From Raineyella sp. W15-4 (lineage in GTDB: Bacteria > Actinomycetota > Actinomycetes > Propionibacteriales > Propionibacteriaceae): a DNA stretch of 64,000 bases. Positions 8,441-15,881 of this stretch are shown here, in pieces (within the stretch, counting starts at the first letter, position 1; each line of letters begins with the position of its first letter). The DNA lies in NCBI RefSeq assembly GCF_033170155.1, contig NZ_CP137079.1, forward strand, positions 3,472,001-3,536,000, given 5' to 3'. The notes under the pieces are model-generated. The model made no database searches. It saw only the letters and a program-made list of their open reading frames with translations, and was not told the origin of the DNA. Position numbers and translations under genes: made by a program.

Positions 8441-9359
8441 TCAGACGCCTTCGGCGATGGCTTGTCTGGCGCGGTGCAAGGCAGCCTCACGATCGGCGGC
8501 GCCCTGGCGGAGTTCCGCCTCGTGCTTGTCGATCCACCGCTGCTGGTACGCGGTGTCCAGGGCATAGAGGATGCCGGGGAGGTTCACCTGCTGGGCAGGT
8601 GACGTCATCCACCGCGGCCTTGACTCCTTCGGGGCCGTCCGGCTTCCCGGAATAGAGAGCCTGTTCGCCTCTGACGGTGACCTGCGGGTAGCCACGGTCA
8701 TGCATGCACTGCGCATACGCCTTCTGCACCGCCTTGGCACGGGAGTCGGCTTCCATCCGGCCGTAGCTCTCACCCAGGCCGTCCGTCACGAAGTTCCGGA
8801 CACTGGTGGAGGCAGGACCCATTTGTCGCCAGGCCTCCTTGAAGCAGCCACCCTCGGGCAGGCGCATCCCGTCGGCGGCCGTCACTGTGCTCGGGGCGCC
8901 TGAAACTGTGGTGCCTTCGAATATTTCGCGCTCACGCTGGGTGAAATTTTGCGGGGGAACAACTGTCTCCGGAAGTAGCCGGGGAAATTCCTCAGGGGAT
9001 GTCATATACCCGTACTTCTTGGCACTCTCCACGCTCAGTATCCCGTACCGGCGAGGAAAGACATCTACATACTCCGACGACTGACTATTGGGCGGAAATA
9101 TCACCGGCTCACCCTCGTACCCGAATTTTCGAGCACAGCGGACGGCAAGTATTTGCTGGCCGTTGATCAGTGTGATGACCTTGTCGCCATCCAGCAAGTA
9201 AGGCAGCAACGGCGCCTTCAAGTCCGCCACGGACGTGAGCGGCGGCGGATCCTCTGGAATCTCCGGTTCCCCTTCCCCCAGGAGTGAACCACAGCCGGAC
9301 CCCGTCAGAGCGACCACGACGGCCAGACCCCAGACCCAACACCTTTTTCGGCTCTTCAC
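8441..9359 (-). pseudogene. Lipoprotein, second tandem copy, frameshifted near its C-terminus
   Basis: Tandem paralogue of the 9363-10280 lipoprotein. The GTG start at 9359 begins MKSRKRCWVWGLAVVVALTG with the lipobox LTGSGC. The first about 95 residues are almost identical to the paralogue, the next about 75 are divergent, then the KAVQKAYAQCMHDRGYPQ stretch is again near-identical. Around 8596-8600 this copy reads TGCCCAGCAG where the paralogue reads TGCGCCCAGCAG, a two-base deletion. The reading frame is lost after DDVTC and stops at 8487 with an unrelated tail. The lost C-terminus is still readable in another frame down to 8441 (QQVNLPGILYALDTAYQQRW and the end AIAEGV), so the change is recent or an assembly error. 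Function is unknown; it is presumably attached to the outer face of the membrane. Confidence 0.75.
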
Positions 9360-9362
9360 GTG

Positions 9363-10280
9363 TCAGACTCCTTCAGCAATGGCCTGCTGGGCGCGGCGAA
9401 GGGCGGCCTCACGATCGGCGGCCCCCTGCCGAAGTTCCGCCTCATGCTTGTCGATCCATCGCTGCTGGTATGCCGTGTCCAAGGCGTAGAGAATGCCCGG
9501 AAGGTTTACCTGCTGGGCGCACGTGACGTCGTCCACCGCGGCGCGGATCCCATCAGGACCATCCGGCTTACCGGAATAGAGAGCCTGTTCGCCTCTGACG
9601 GTGACCTGCGGGTAGCCACGGTCATGCATGCACTGCGCGTATGCCTTCTGCACCGCCTTGGCACGGGAGTCGGCTTCCATCCGGCCGTAGCTCTCATTTG
9701 CGCCATCCAGCACGAGGTCTCGAAGCGTGCTGGACGCCGTGCCGACCTGCCGCCAGGCTTCTTTGAAGCAGCCACCTTCCGGAAGCGGGGACCCGTCGTC
9801 GGCGACAATCGCGCTCGTCGCCCCAGTCGCGGCAGGACCCTCAAATATCTCCCGTTCCACAGCGGTATAGTCACGCGAAGGAATCGAGTCCTCGGAGAGC
9901 ATTCGAGGCCATTCCTCTGGGGACGAAAAGTAGCCGTATCTCTTTGCACTCTCCACGCTCAGTATCCCGTACCGGCGAGGAAAGACATCTACATACTCCG
10001 ATGGCTGGCTGTTGGGCGGAAATATCACCGGCTCACCCTCGTACCCGAATTTTCGAGCACAGCGGACGGCAAGTATTTGCTGGCCGTTGATCAGTGTGAT
10101 GACCTTGTCGCCATCCAGCAAGTAAGGCAGCAACGGCGCCTTCAAGTCCGCAACGGACGTGAGCGGCGGCGGATCCTCTGGAATCTCCGGTTCCCCTTCC
10201 CCCAGGAGTGAACCACAGCCAGACCCCGTCAGAGCGAGGAAGACAGCTATCCCACCAGCCAGCCACCGTTGCCGCCTCAC
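9363..10280 (-). CDS. Lipoprotein of unknown function, intact tandem copy
   Basis: Protein of 305 aa with a GTG start at 10280 and a lipoprotein signal (hydrophobic GGIAVFLALTG followed by lipobox LTGSGC, Cys 22). The mature part begins with an acidic Pro-rich spacer (EGEPEIPEDPPPL). It then has a Cys-containing domain (LAVRCARKFGYEG, PVIFPPNSQPSEYVDVFPRR) and a C-terminal helical region (RAKAVQKAYAQCMHDRGYP; ILYALDTAYQQRWIDKHEAE). I do not recognise the family. It lies ten bases downstream of the I36-like gene and three bases upstream of its own duplicate, inside the exporter operon. The lipoprotein genes are visibly less GC-rich than the surrounding genes. Possible roles are immunity, sensing or substrate capture for the exporter; none is shown by the sequence. 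Confidence 0.75.
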   Translation of the reverse strand: MRRQRWLAGGIAVFLALTGSGCGSLLGEGEPEIPEDPPPLTSVADLKAPLLPYLLDGDKVITLINGQQILAVRCARKFGYEGEPVIFPPNSQPSEYVDVFPRRYGILSVESAKRYGYFSSPEEWPRMLSEDSIPSRDYTAVEREIFEGPAATGATSAIVADDGSPLPEGGCFKEAWRQVGTASSTLRDLVLDGANESYGRMEADSRAKAVQKAYAQCMHDRGYPQVTVRGEQALYSGKPDGPDGIRAAVDDVTCAQQVNLPGILYALDTAYQQRWIDKHEAELRQGAADREAALRRAQQAIAEGV

Positions 10281-10290
10281 CTCCTCCCCC

Positions 10291-10728
10291 CTAGCTGAGG
10301 TAGTACGACGACGCGACGTCGTTGAAGCCGATGTCCGGCAGGTTCACATAACCGCCGTATGTCCCGTCCCAGTTGCCCGACTTCGATGCACCGCCGAGAT
10401 TCTCATCCCAGAAGAGAAAGGTGTCACACTGACTGAAGTCCGCAGCTGACGAAATGACATCGTTCCAGTTGTTGAACAACCCATAGTTCAACGAATTCTG
10501 GGTGATGTCGCGATCACCGGTTGTGCCGCTGCACGCCCCGGACCCATAGGTGGTCAGCACCGCTCCTCCTCGGTCCGCGTGCTGCCACATGCTGGCTCGC
10601 TGCACATTGCCGTACGATCTACCGATATTCGTGTCGACGATTGCGTTGGCCGGGGGTGCCGCGACCGCCACTCCCAGGGAAGCGACCGAAAATGCCATGG
10701 TCGCCCCGATGATTCGACGGATCTTCAT
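10291..10728 (-). CDS. Secreted peptidase-inhibitor I36 / crystallin-like small protein
   Basis: Protein of 145 aa with a clear Sec signal peptide (MKIRRIIGATMAFSVASLGV, cleavage probably after PPANA). The mature part is about 115 aa, rich in Gly, Asn, Trp and Tyr, with two Cys (GSGACSGTTGD and ADFSQCDTFLFW). It carries the beta-gamma-crystallin-like phrases WQHADRGGAVLTTYGSG, NNWNDVISSAADF and YVNLPDIGFNDVASSYYL seen in the peptidase inhibitor I36 (SMI) family. It could be a metalloprotease inhibitor or a secreted toxin/bacteriocin-like protein handled by the downstream exporter. An SD-like run of GGAAGGAAGG precedes the ATG. It is the first gene of the lipoprotein-exporter operon. Confidence 0.7.
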   Translation of the reverse strand: MKIRRIIGATMAFSVASLGVAVAAPPANAIVDTNIGRSYGNVQRASMWQHADRGGAVLTTYGSGACSGTTGDRDITQNSLNYGLFNNWNDVISSAADFSQCDTFLFWDENLGGASKSGNWDGTYGGYVNLPDIGFNDVASSYYLS

Positions 10729-10857
10729 AACCCTTCCTTCCCCTCCGCTGATGTGTCCCCTTTTCCCCTTCAGGAGACGACGTCAGTCTTGCGGAGGGAT
10801 GACCGCCTCAGCCATGGACATCCGTCGGCAACGCCGCAGCCAGACGCGTGATCCGCC

Positions 10858-11529
10858 TCACGGCAGCAGACCTTGGCGGCGGGCCTCCGCGGCGATCCCC
10901 CGGTCACCAGCAATTCCCAACTTCCGTCGGACGGAAGCGAGGTACTGCCGCACTGTCTTGCTCGTCACCACCAGGGCCTCGGCGATCTCCGTGATGCTCA
11001 GGCCTCGCTCCACCAACACCAGTACCTCCCACTCCCGCTCGGTGATCCCCAGCCTCTTGGCCTCCGAGTTCCGCTCGGGCGCGACCGACGTGGGCATCGC
11101 CCTTCCGGTGGAGCCGGCTTGGGCCAGCATCCGGAAGACCTCCGGGGAGAGGAGCGGCCGGCCGGCCGCCGCCCGGCGTACAACTTCTGGAAGCGTCACC
11201 GCGGCATCGGTCTTCAGAAGGTAGCCAACAGCTCCAGCGTCGACCGAAGCACTAACGGACTCCCGGTCTCCCAGAGCGGTCAGCACCACCACCACTGTGC
11301 CGGGCCAGCGACGGACGATCTCCCGAGTCGCTTCGATGCCGTCCGTTCCCGGCATTCGCAGATCCATCACGACGACGTCCGGACGGGCCCGGGCACACAC
11401 GTCGACAGCTTCCGCCCCATCGGCCGCCTCACCGACCACTGCGATGCCAGGAACAGCATCAAGTAGCCGGCGCTGCGCACTTCTCAGCGATGCCTCGTCG
11501 TCCACCAGCACGACACGTATCTCCCCCAT
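10858..11529 (-). CDS. NarL/LuxR-family response regulator
   Basis: Protein of 223 aa. The receiver domain (1-120) has the acidic pocket VLVDDE, phospho-acceptor Asp 56 in VVVMDLRMPG and switch residues VVLTALG and YLLKTDA. The C-terminal LuxR-type helix-turn-helix (about 158-215) reads ITEREWEVLVLVERGLSITE followed by IAEALVVTSKTVRQYLASVR. It is divergent from the histidine kinase at 11678, its evident partner, and lies 129 bases upstream of the I36-lipoprotein-ABC operon in the same direction. That exporter is its probable target, by context only. Confidence 0.9.
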   Translation of the reverse strand: MGEIRVVLVDDEASLRSAQRRLLDAVPGIAVVGEAADGAEAVDVCARARPDVVVMDLRMPGTDGIEATREIVRRWPGTVVVVLTALGDRESVSASVDAGAVGYLLKTDAAVTLPEVVRRAAAGRPLLSPEVFRMLAQAGSTGRAMPTSVAPERNSEAKRLGITEREWEVLVLVERGLSITEIAEALVVTSKTVRQYLASVRRKLGIAGDRGIAAEARRQGLLP

Positions 11530-11677
11530 GGTCCCGGGAAGCTATCAGACCGCGCGGCGCCCACCGCCGGTCACGGAGCTTCGGTCCAGGACAGATGTCG
11601 CTTGTGTCCGCATCGGCAATGTGCCTGTCCGCACGTGCTCCTAGAATCCACTCAACGCCGTGGCACGGGGAGGATGA

Positions 11678-13027
11678 ATGGTCACACCGGGACACGTCGT
11701 GGACCTGCCGGCGCACCGGAGCCCCTCGGGTGACCGTCCCCGGCGGTGGAACCGGCTGGGAAAGCCACTGCCCATGTGGGCACGCTGGCTGATCGTGGTC
11801 TATGCCGCCGCAGCATTGGTCTCCGACCTCCTCCCCCAGCACATCGCCCAACCGAATGCAGCGAATCAGCACTACCCCGTCTCCTTGCTGCTGGTGGGCG
11901 CTTGTGCAACGGCGGCGGTGGCCATCCGACCTCGCCTCGGGGCGATGATCGCGATCGGCGTCATGTTGCTCAACCCACTCGGCCTGCCACCGACGAACTC
12001 GCCCGACGCGCTCAACTTCGCGATGGACACGGGGCTGGTGGTGACGGCAGCCCTGCTCGCCGCCCCCCGGATGACCGATCTGTGGGTGTGGCTGGGTGTG
12101 TGCGGACTCTGGGCGCCCTTCCTTGTCTTCCAGCGCCCGGCCGATCCGATTCGCACGGCGCTGATCATGGCGCCGGCCGGGCTTGGCCTGCTGCTGGTGG
12201 TCGGCGTCGGACTGCCTGTCCGGCACATCACCCTCCGTTCCCGGGAGGCGCGGGCACGTGCCGAAGCACTGGTCGAACGGCACGCGACCTCGCGAGAGAA
12301 GGAGCACGCCGCGTTGGCCCGCGAACTCCACGACGTCGTCGCCCACCGCCTGGCACTGGCCTCACTGGCCCTGGCATCAGCGACCTCCCAGGACGGCGCA
12401 GACGGCCGGGATGCGATCGACGAGGCCAGCCAGTTGCTCCAGCTCGCGGGACGTGAGCTGTCCGGCCTGGTCCAAGGGCTGCGCTCCTCGGACGAGCTGA
12501 CAGCGCCCCTCGCCTCCTTCAGTGCGAGCTGGCAGCGCACCGTTCACGACAGCCGGACGATTCTGGAGGCCGCAGGCTTTCACCTGGAGGTCCGCCAGAC
12601 GGGCGACGAACCACGCGACGTCCCGCCCCTGATCGTGGAGACCGTGGCACGGTGCCTGCGGGAGACCAGCACCAATGTCACCCGCTACGCCCCGAGCGGA
12701 AGCACCTGCGAGGTGGACCTCGAGTTCACTGATGACCGGATCGGGCTGACCGTCACAAGTCCCCTGTCAACCACCGCGCAGAAGGCGAACCCCGGCACCG
12801 GCTGGGGGCTGATCGGGCTGGCTGAGAGGGCAGACCTGCTGGGAGGCCGGTGTGTGTTCGAGCCGGTGGGTGACAACTGGGTGGTGAGTCTGGTCCTGCC
12901 CTGCCCGCCCGCCGCATCCGCGCTCTCCATCGCAACAGGACGGAGGGCTGCGGACACCCGGACACCGCCGACGACGTCCATCACGCCTGTCGATATTGTT
13001 GACGCGCCAGGTCGGCCAACATCTTGA
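11678..13027 (+). CDS. Membrane sensor histidine kinase (HisKA_3)
   Basis: Protein of 449 aa. The N-terminal half holds about five membrane helices (between residues 32 and 180) with little extracellular material, typical of envelope-stress sensors that sense within the membrane. The HisKA_3 dimerisation box is ALARELHDVVAHRLALASLA, with the phospho-acceptor at His 218. The HATPase domain has the N-box RETSTNVTRYA and G-box GTGWGLIGLAERADLLGG. A Shine-Dalgarno GGGGAGG precedes the ATG. Its last 47 bases overlap the end of the convergent DUF218 gene. It pairs with the divergent response regulator at 10858. Confidence 0.9.
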   Translation: MVTPGHVVDLPAHRSPSGDRPRRWNRLGKPLPMWARWLIVVYAAAALVSDLLPQHIAQPNAANQHYPVSLLLVGACATAAVAIRPRLGAMIAIGVMLLNPLGLPPTNSPDALNFAMDTGLVVTAALLAAPRMTDLWVWLGVCGLWAPFLVFQRPADPIRTALIMAPAGLGLLLVVGVGLPVRHITLRSREARARAEALVERHATSREKEHAALARELHDVVAHRLALASLALASATSQDGADGRDAIDEASQLLQLAGRELSGLVQGLRSSDELTAPLASFSASWQRTVHDSRTILEAAGFHLEVRQTGDEPRDVPPLIVETVARCLRETSTNVTRYAPSGSTCEVDLEFTDDRIGLTVTSPLSTTAQKANPGTGWGLIGLAERADLLGGRCVFEPVGDNWVVSLVLPCPPAASALSIATGRRAADTRTPPTTSITPVDIVDAPGRPTS

Positions 13028-13616
13028 CGTTCGCGACCATCTCGCGGCGTACGCTGCGCCGCCAGGCCCACGGGGCACCGCGCCGCAATCCCGTGTCCCC
13101 CACGCCGTACGCTTCCAGGCCGATGCTGCGGCAGATGGTGAGCGCACGGGGCAGGTGGTAGTCCTGGCTGATCACCGTCACCGTCGTCAGCCCGGGCAGC
13201 GCCCGGGCAAAGCGGCAGGAGGCGTACGTGTCGACACCGTCCTCGTCGGCGACGATCCGGTCGGCCGGGACACCGCGCTCGACGAGGTAGTGGGCCATCT
13301 GGCTCGCCTGCGCATTGGAAGGCTCCTCACCGGACACGATCAGCCGGCGAACCTTGCCGGCCCGGAACAGTTCGAGAGCCAGGTCGAGGCGGGCCCGGAG
13401 CATGGGCGAGGGGGTGCCGCTCGGGTACATCTCGGCGCCCAGCACCAGCCCCCACTCGGTCGCCGGCGGCGCGTCCGGATCGCCCACATTCTCACCCGGG
13501 AAGCGAGCCGTACGGGTGGAGACGTGGGTCCAGATCGACAGCCCGGCGAGCAGCACCGTCGACAGGGCCGGCGGGCCCAGCAGGACGGCAATATGTCGGG
13601 GTCTGATCGGCAGCAC
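12981..13616 (-). CDS. DUF218 (YdcF/SanA-like) membrane-anchored protein
   Basis: Protein of 211 aa from the GTG at 13616. One N-terminal membrane anchor (IAVLLGPPALSTVLLAGLSI) is followed by the DUF218 domain: WGLVLGAEMYPSGTPSPMLR, KVRRLIVSGEEPSNAQ, IVADEDGVDTYASC and VTVISQDYHLPRAL. These are the conserved SanA/YdcF/ElyC features (SanA-type 'vancomycin-sensitivity' proteins linked to envelope maintenance). The longer frame upstream is rejected because it lacks family similarity and adds an odd His/Arg-rich leader. The 3' end overlaps the histidine kinase gene by 47 bp. Confidence 0.85.
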   Translation of the reverse strand: MLPIRPRHIAVLLGPPALSTVLLAGLSIWTHVSTRTARFPGENVGDPDAPPATEWGLVLGAEMYPSGTPSPMLRARLDLALELFRAGKVRRLIVSGEEPSNAQASQMAHYLVERGVPADRIVADEDGVDTYASCRFARALPGLTTVTVISQDYHLPRALTICRSIGLEAYGVGDTGLRRGAPWAWRRSVRREMVANVKMLADLARQQYRQA

Positions 13617-13725
13617 GGTCCCATCATGGCGCCCATGACGCCCGTAGGGTCCGCCCGCATCCGTACGGCTCGCCTCGTGGTGACACTGCGGTGACGATGA
13701 GCACCCCAGCATGCGTGCCCGTCGG

Positions 13726-13750
13726 CGGCCATAGGGAAGACCTATGGCCG
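13726..13750. promoter_or_regulatory. Perfect inverted repeat, candidate operator
   Basis: CGGCCATAGG and CCTATGGCCG form a perfect 10-bp inverted repeat with a 5-base centre (GAAGA). It sits in the intergenic region between the DUF218 gene and the ribbon-helix-helix gene, 88 bases upstream of the latter's start. No T-run follows, so a terminator is less likely than a protein-binding site. Autoregulation by the ribbon-helix-helix protein is a natural guess. Confidence 0.45.
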
Positions 13751-13837
13751 TTTCGCCATCCTGTCAGTGGGTCTACAGTTGATGTCAGACAACAAAAGGC
13801 TCGACGCACCCTTTGCCTGCATACGGAGGTGGTGGTT

Positions 13838-14137
13838 GTGAGCGACAAGGGCAAGATGAATGACTACGGCATCCATCCCGACGGCCGCCCGGTGACCGAC
13901 GTCGACGTGGAGCGCTGGGCGGACGAGGCCGAGGCGGGCTTTCCGGGAGAGACGTTCGGGCCGGCCCGCCGGGGCCCGGGTCGACCTCCTGCGGCCAGGC
14001 CGCGGGTACGCCGGGTCCAGGTGCGCGTGGACGCCGACACCTACCAGCAGATCTCGGAGGCCGTCGCCCGCCGCGGTGAGACGGTCAGTCAGTACCTGCT
14101 CCGCCTCGTCCGGGAGGACCTGCACCACAGCGCCTGA
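13838..14137 (+). CDS. Ribbon-helix-helix (CopG/Arc-like) DNA-binding protein
   Basis: Protein of 99 aa. The GTG at 13838 is preceded by a Shine-Dalgarno GGAGG (about 13825). The N-terminal half is polar (MNDYGIHPDGRPVTDVDVE, WADEAEAGFPG). After a Pro/Arg linker the last 45 residues form a ribbon-helix-helix: RRVQVRVDADTYQQISEAVA then RRGETVSQYLLRLVREDL. Such proteins are often antitoxins, but no toxin gene is adjacent, so a free-standing repressor is as likely. The stop codon lies within a short tandem repeat (14130-14158). Confidence 0.75.
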   Translation: MSDKGKMNDYGIHPDGRPVTDVDVERWADEAEAGFPGETFGPARRGPGRPPAARPRVRRVQVRVDADTYQQISEAVARRGETVSQYLLRLVREDLHHSA

Positions 14138-14158
14138 TCACCTTCGCGCCTGATCACC
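14130..14158. repeat. Short tandem duplication spanning a stop codon, period 16
   Basis: GCGCCTGATCACC occurs at 14130-14142 and again at 14146-14158. The first copy contains the TGA stop of the ribbon-helix-helix gene. One of several short tandem duplications in this window. Confidence 0.7.
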
Positions 14159-14182
14159 CCCGCGACCGCAACGGTGTGCAGC

Positions 14183-14230
14183 CTCGCCCACGCGTTTGTG
14201 CCGGTAGTCAGACACAAACGCGTGGGCGAG
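14183..14230. terminator. Long hairpin between convergent genes, probable bidirectional terminator
   Basis: An 18-bp perfect stem (CTCGCCCACGCGTTTGTG at 14183-14200 with its complement at 14213-14230) encloses a 12-base loop. It lies between the convergent ribbon-helix-helix and permease genes, as expected for a shared terminator, although no U-run follows. A related hairpin with a compensating stem change lies at 32248-32295, suggesting a repeated element. Confidence 0.65.
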
Positions 14231-14241
14231 ACCGACAGGTG

Positions 14242-14270
14242 GCCGAGGGATCGGAAGCCGAGGGATCGGA
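14242..14270. repeat. Short tandem duplication, period 15
   Basis: GCCGAGGGATCGGA occurs twice (14242-14255 and 14257-14270) in the non-coding space just downstream of the permease gene. Confidence 0.75.
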
Positions 14271-14298
14271 CGGGGTCGGAGCTCTGAGTCGCCCAGGC

Positions 14299-15717
14299 TC
14301 AGCTCTCCGGGTCGTCCTCGGGTGTCCGCCGCAGCTCCCCGGGATGCAACTCGGCCCCGGCCGGCGCCGACGCCGGGGAGGCCGATTCGAGGCTGGTCCC
14401 GCGCCACCGGGAGATCCCCCGCATCACGTGGTAGACCACGATCGCGCCGAGGGCGCCCAGGGCAATGCCGTTGAACACCACGCCGCCGACCTGCTGGCCG
14501 TCGACGACCTGGCCGCCGACCGCCCAGGTGTAGTTCGCGATCCCGACGATCAGCGCGACAGCCGCCGTGTTGAGGTTGACCGGGTCGGAGAAGTCGACCC
14601 GGTTCTGCACCCAGATCCGTACGCCCAGCATGCCGATCATGCCGTAGAGCACCGTCGCCGCACCGCCCAGGACGCCAGCGGGGATGGTCGCGATCAGTGC
14701 GCCGAACTTCGGGATCATCGACAGCAGCAACGCGAAGACGCCGGCGACCAGATAAGCGGCCGTCGAGTAGACCCGGGTCGCGGCCATCACGCCGATGTTC
14801 TCGGCGTACGTCGTGGTGCCCGACCCGCCGCCGACACCGGCGAGGACGGTCGACAGGCCGTCGGCGAACAGCGCCCGGCCGGTGACGTCGTCCAGGTCGT
14901 CGCCGGTCATCGCGGCGACCGACTTCACGTGGCCGATGTTCTCGGCGATCAGGACGACGACGACCGGCAGGAACATCGCCAGCACCGACGGTTCCCAGGT
15001 CGGGGCGTGGAAGGTCGGCAGGCCGAGCCAGGCGGCCGAGCCGATGGCGGTGAAGTCGACCTCGCCGCGGAGCACCGCGGTGAGGTAGCCGATCAGGACA
15101 CCGACGAGGATCGACAGCCGCCCGAGCATGCCACGGAAGAAGACCGTCACCAGGATGATCGCGACGATGGTGACGACGGCGGTCACCGGCGCCTTCTGGA
15201 CGTTGCTCCACGCGGCCGGCGCCAGGTTGAAGCCGATCAGCGCGACGATTGCCCCGGTGACGGTCGGCGGCATCACCCGGTTGATCCAGTGCGCGCCGGC
15301 GAAGTGGACGACGACGCCGACCAGGGCGAGCAGCGCGCCGACGGCGATCACCCCGCCGAGCGCCGAGCCCATCCCGTGCGAGGCGGTGGCGGCGGTGATC
15401 GGCGCGATCAGGGCGAAGCTCGAGCCGAGGTAGCTGGGCACCCGGCCGGCGGTGATGACCAGGAACAGCAGCGTGCCGACGGCGGAGAAGAACAGTGTCG
15501 TCGACGGCGGGAAGCCGGTGATCAGCGGCACCAGGAAGGTGGCACCGAACATCGCCACGACGTGCTGCATACCGATGCCGATGGTCGCCGGCCACGCCAA
15601 CCGCTCCGCCGGCCTGACCACCTCACCGGGAGCTATGTGATAGCCGTCACCGTGGATGCTCCATCGCAGGAAGCTGCGCGATGGCCTGGGCAGCGGTGTC
15701 TTGGATGTGGTGGCCAC
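14299..15717 (-). CDS. Uracil/xanthine permease (NCS2/NAT family)
   Basis: Integral membrane protein of 472 aa with about 12-14 helices. It has the family's N-terminal QHVVAMFGATFLVPLITG, the AENIGHVKSVAAMTGDD segment, GGSGTTTYAENIGVMAATRV (the NAT/NCS2 signature region) and ATIPAGVLGGAATVLYGMIG. It imports uracil or a related nucleobase with a proton. The GTG at 15717 is chosen because GGAGGG stands five bases upstream and the annotated N-terminus of homologues is short. The longer frame reaching further right has no such site. The gene is single, divergent from the zinc-ribbon protein gene. Confidence 0.9.
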   Translation of the reverse strand: MATTSKTPLPRPSRSFLRWSIHGDGYHIAPGEVVRPAERLAWPATIGIGMQHVVAMFGATFLVPLITGFPPSTTLFFSAVGTLLFLVITAGRVPSYLGSSFALIAPITAATASHGMGSALGGVIAVGALLALVGVVVHFAGAHWINRVMPPTVTGAIVALIGFNLAPAAWSNVQKAPVTAVVTIVAIILVTVFFRGMLGRLSILVGVLIGYLTAVLRGEVDFTAIGSAAWLGLPTFHAPTWEPSVLAMFLPVVVVLIAENIGHVKSVAAMTGDDLDDVTGRALFADGLSTVLAGVGGGSGTTTYAENIGVMAATRVYSTAAYLVAGVFALLLSMIPKFGALIATIPAGVLGGAATVLYGMIGMLGVRIWVQNRVDFSDPVNLNTAAVALIVGIANYTWAVGGQVVDGQQVGGVVFNGIALGALGAIVVYHVMRGISRWRGTSLESASPASAPAGAELHPGELRRTPEDDPES

Positions 15718-15831
15718 GGTCCCTCCGATCAGGGCATACCCGGCGTACGCCGCGGACCATCGTAAGGGGTCGGCGTTTCGGTGCCGTTTCGGCATCGGGC
15801 AGGCGACACCTGGAGGAGTATCGTCGCCGAC

Positions 15832-15857
15832 GGAGTCCCCTCCCTGTCGGGGACTCC
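15832..15857. promoter_or_regulatory. Hairpin in the 5' leader of the zinc-ribbon gene
   Basis: GGAGTCCCC and GGGGACTCC make a perfect 9-bp stem with an 8-base loop. It ends 24 bases before the ATG and just before the purine-rich ribosome-binding stretch. It could be a small terminator or a leader structure affecting translation. Confidence 0.4.
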
Positions 15858-15881
15858 CCGGGGGAATTGGGGGGAAATGAC

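Noticed and set aside
10291-10728. Lactococcin 972-type bacteriocin
   Set aside because: The secreted size and exporter context are suggestive, but the sequence fits the I36/crystallin-like pattern better and no immunity membrane protein is present.
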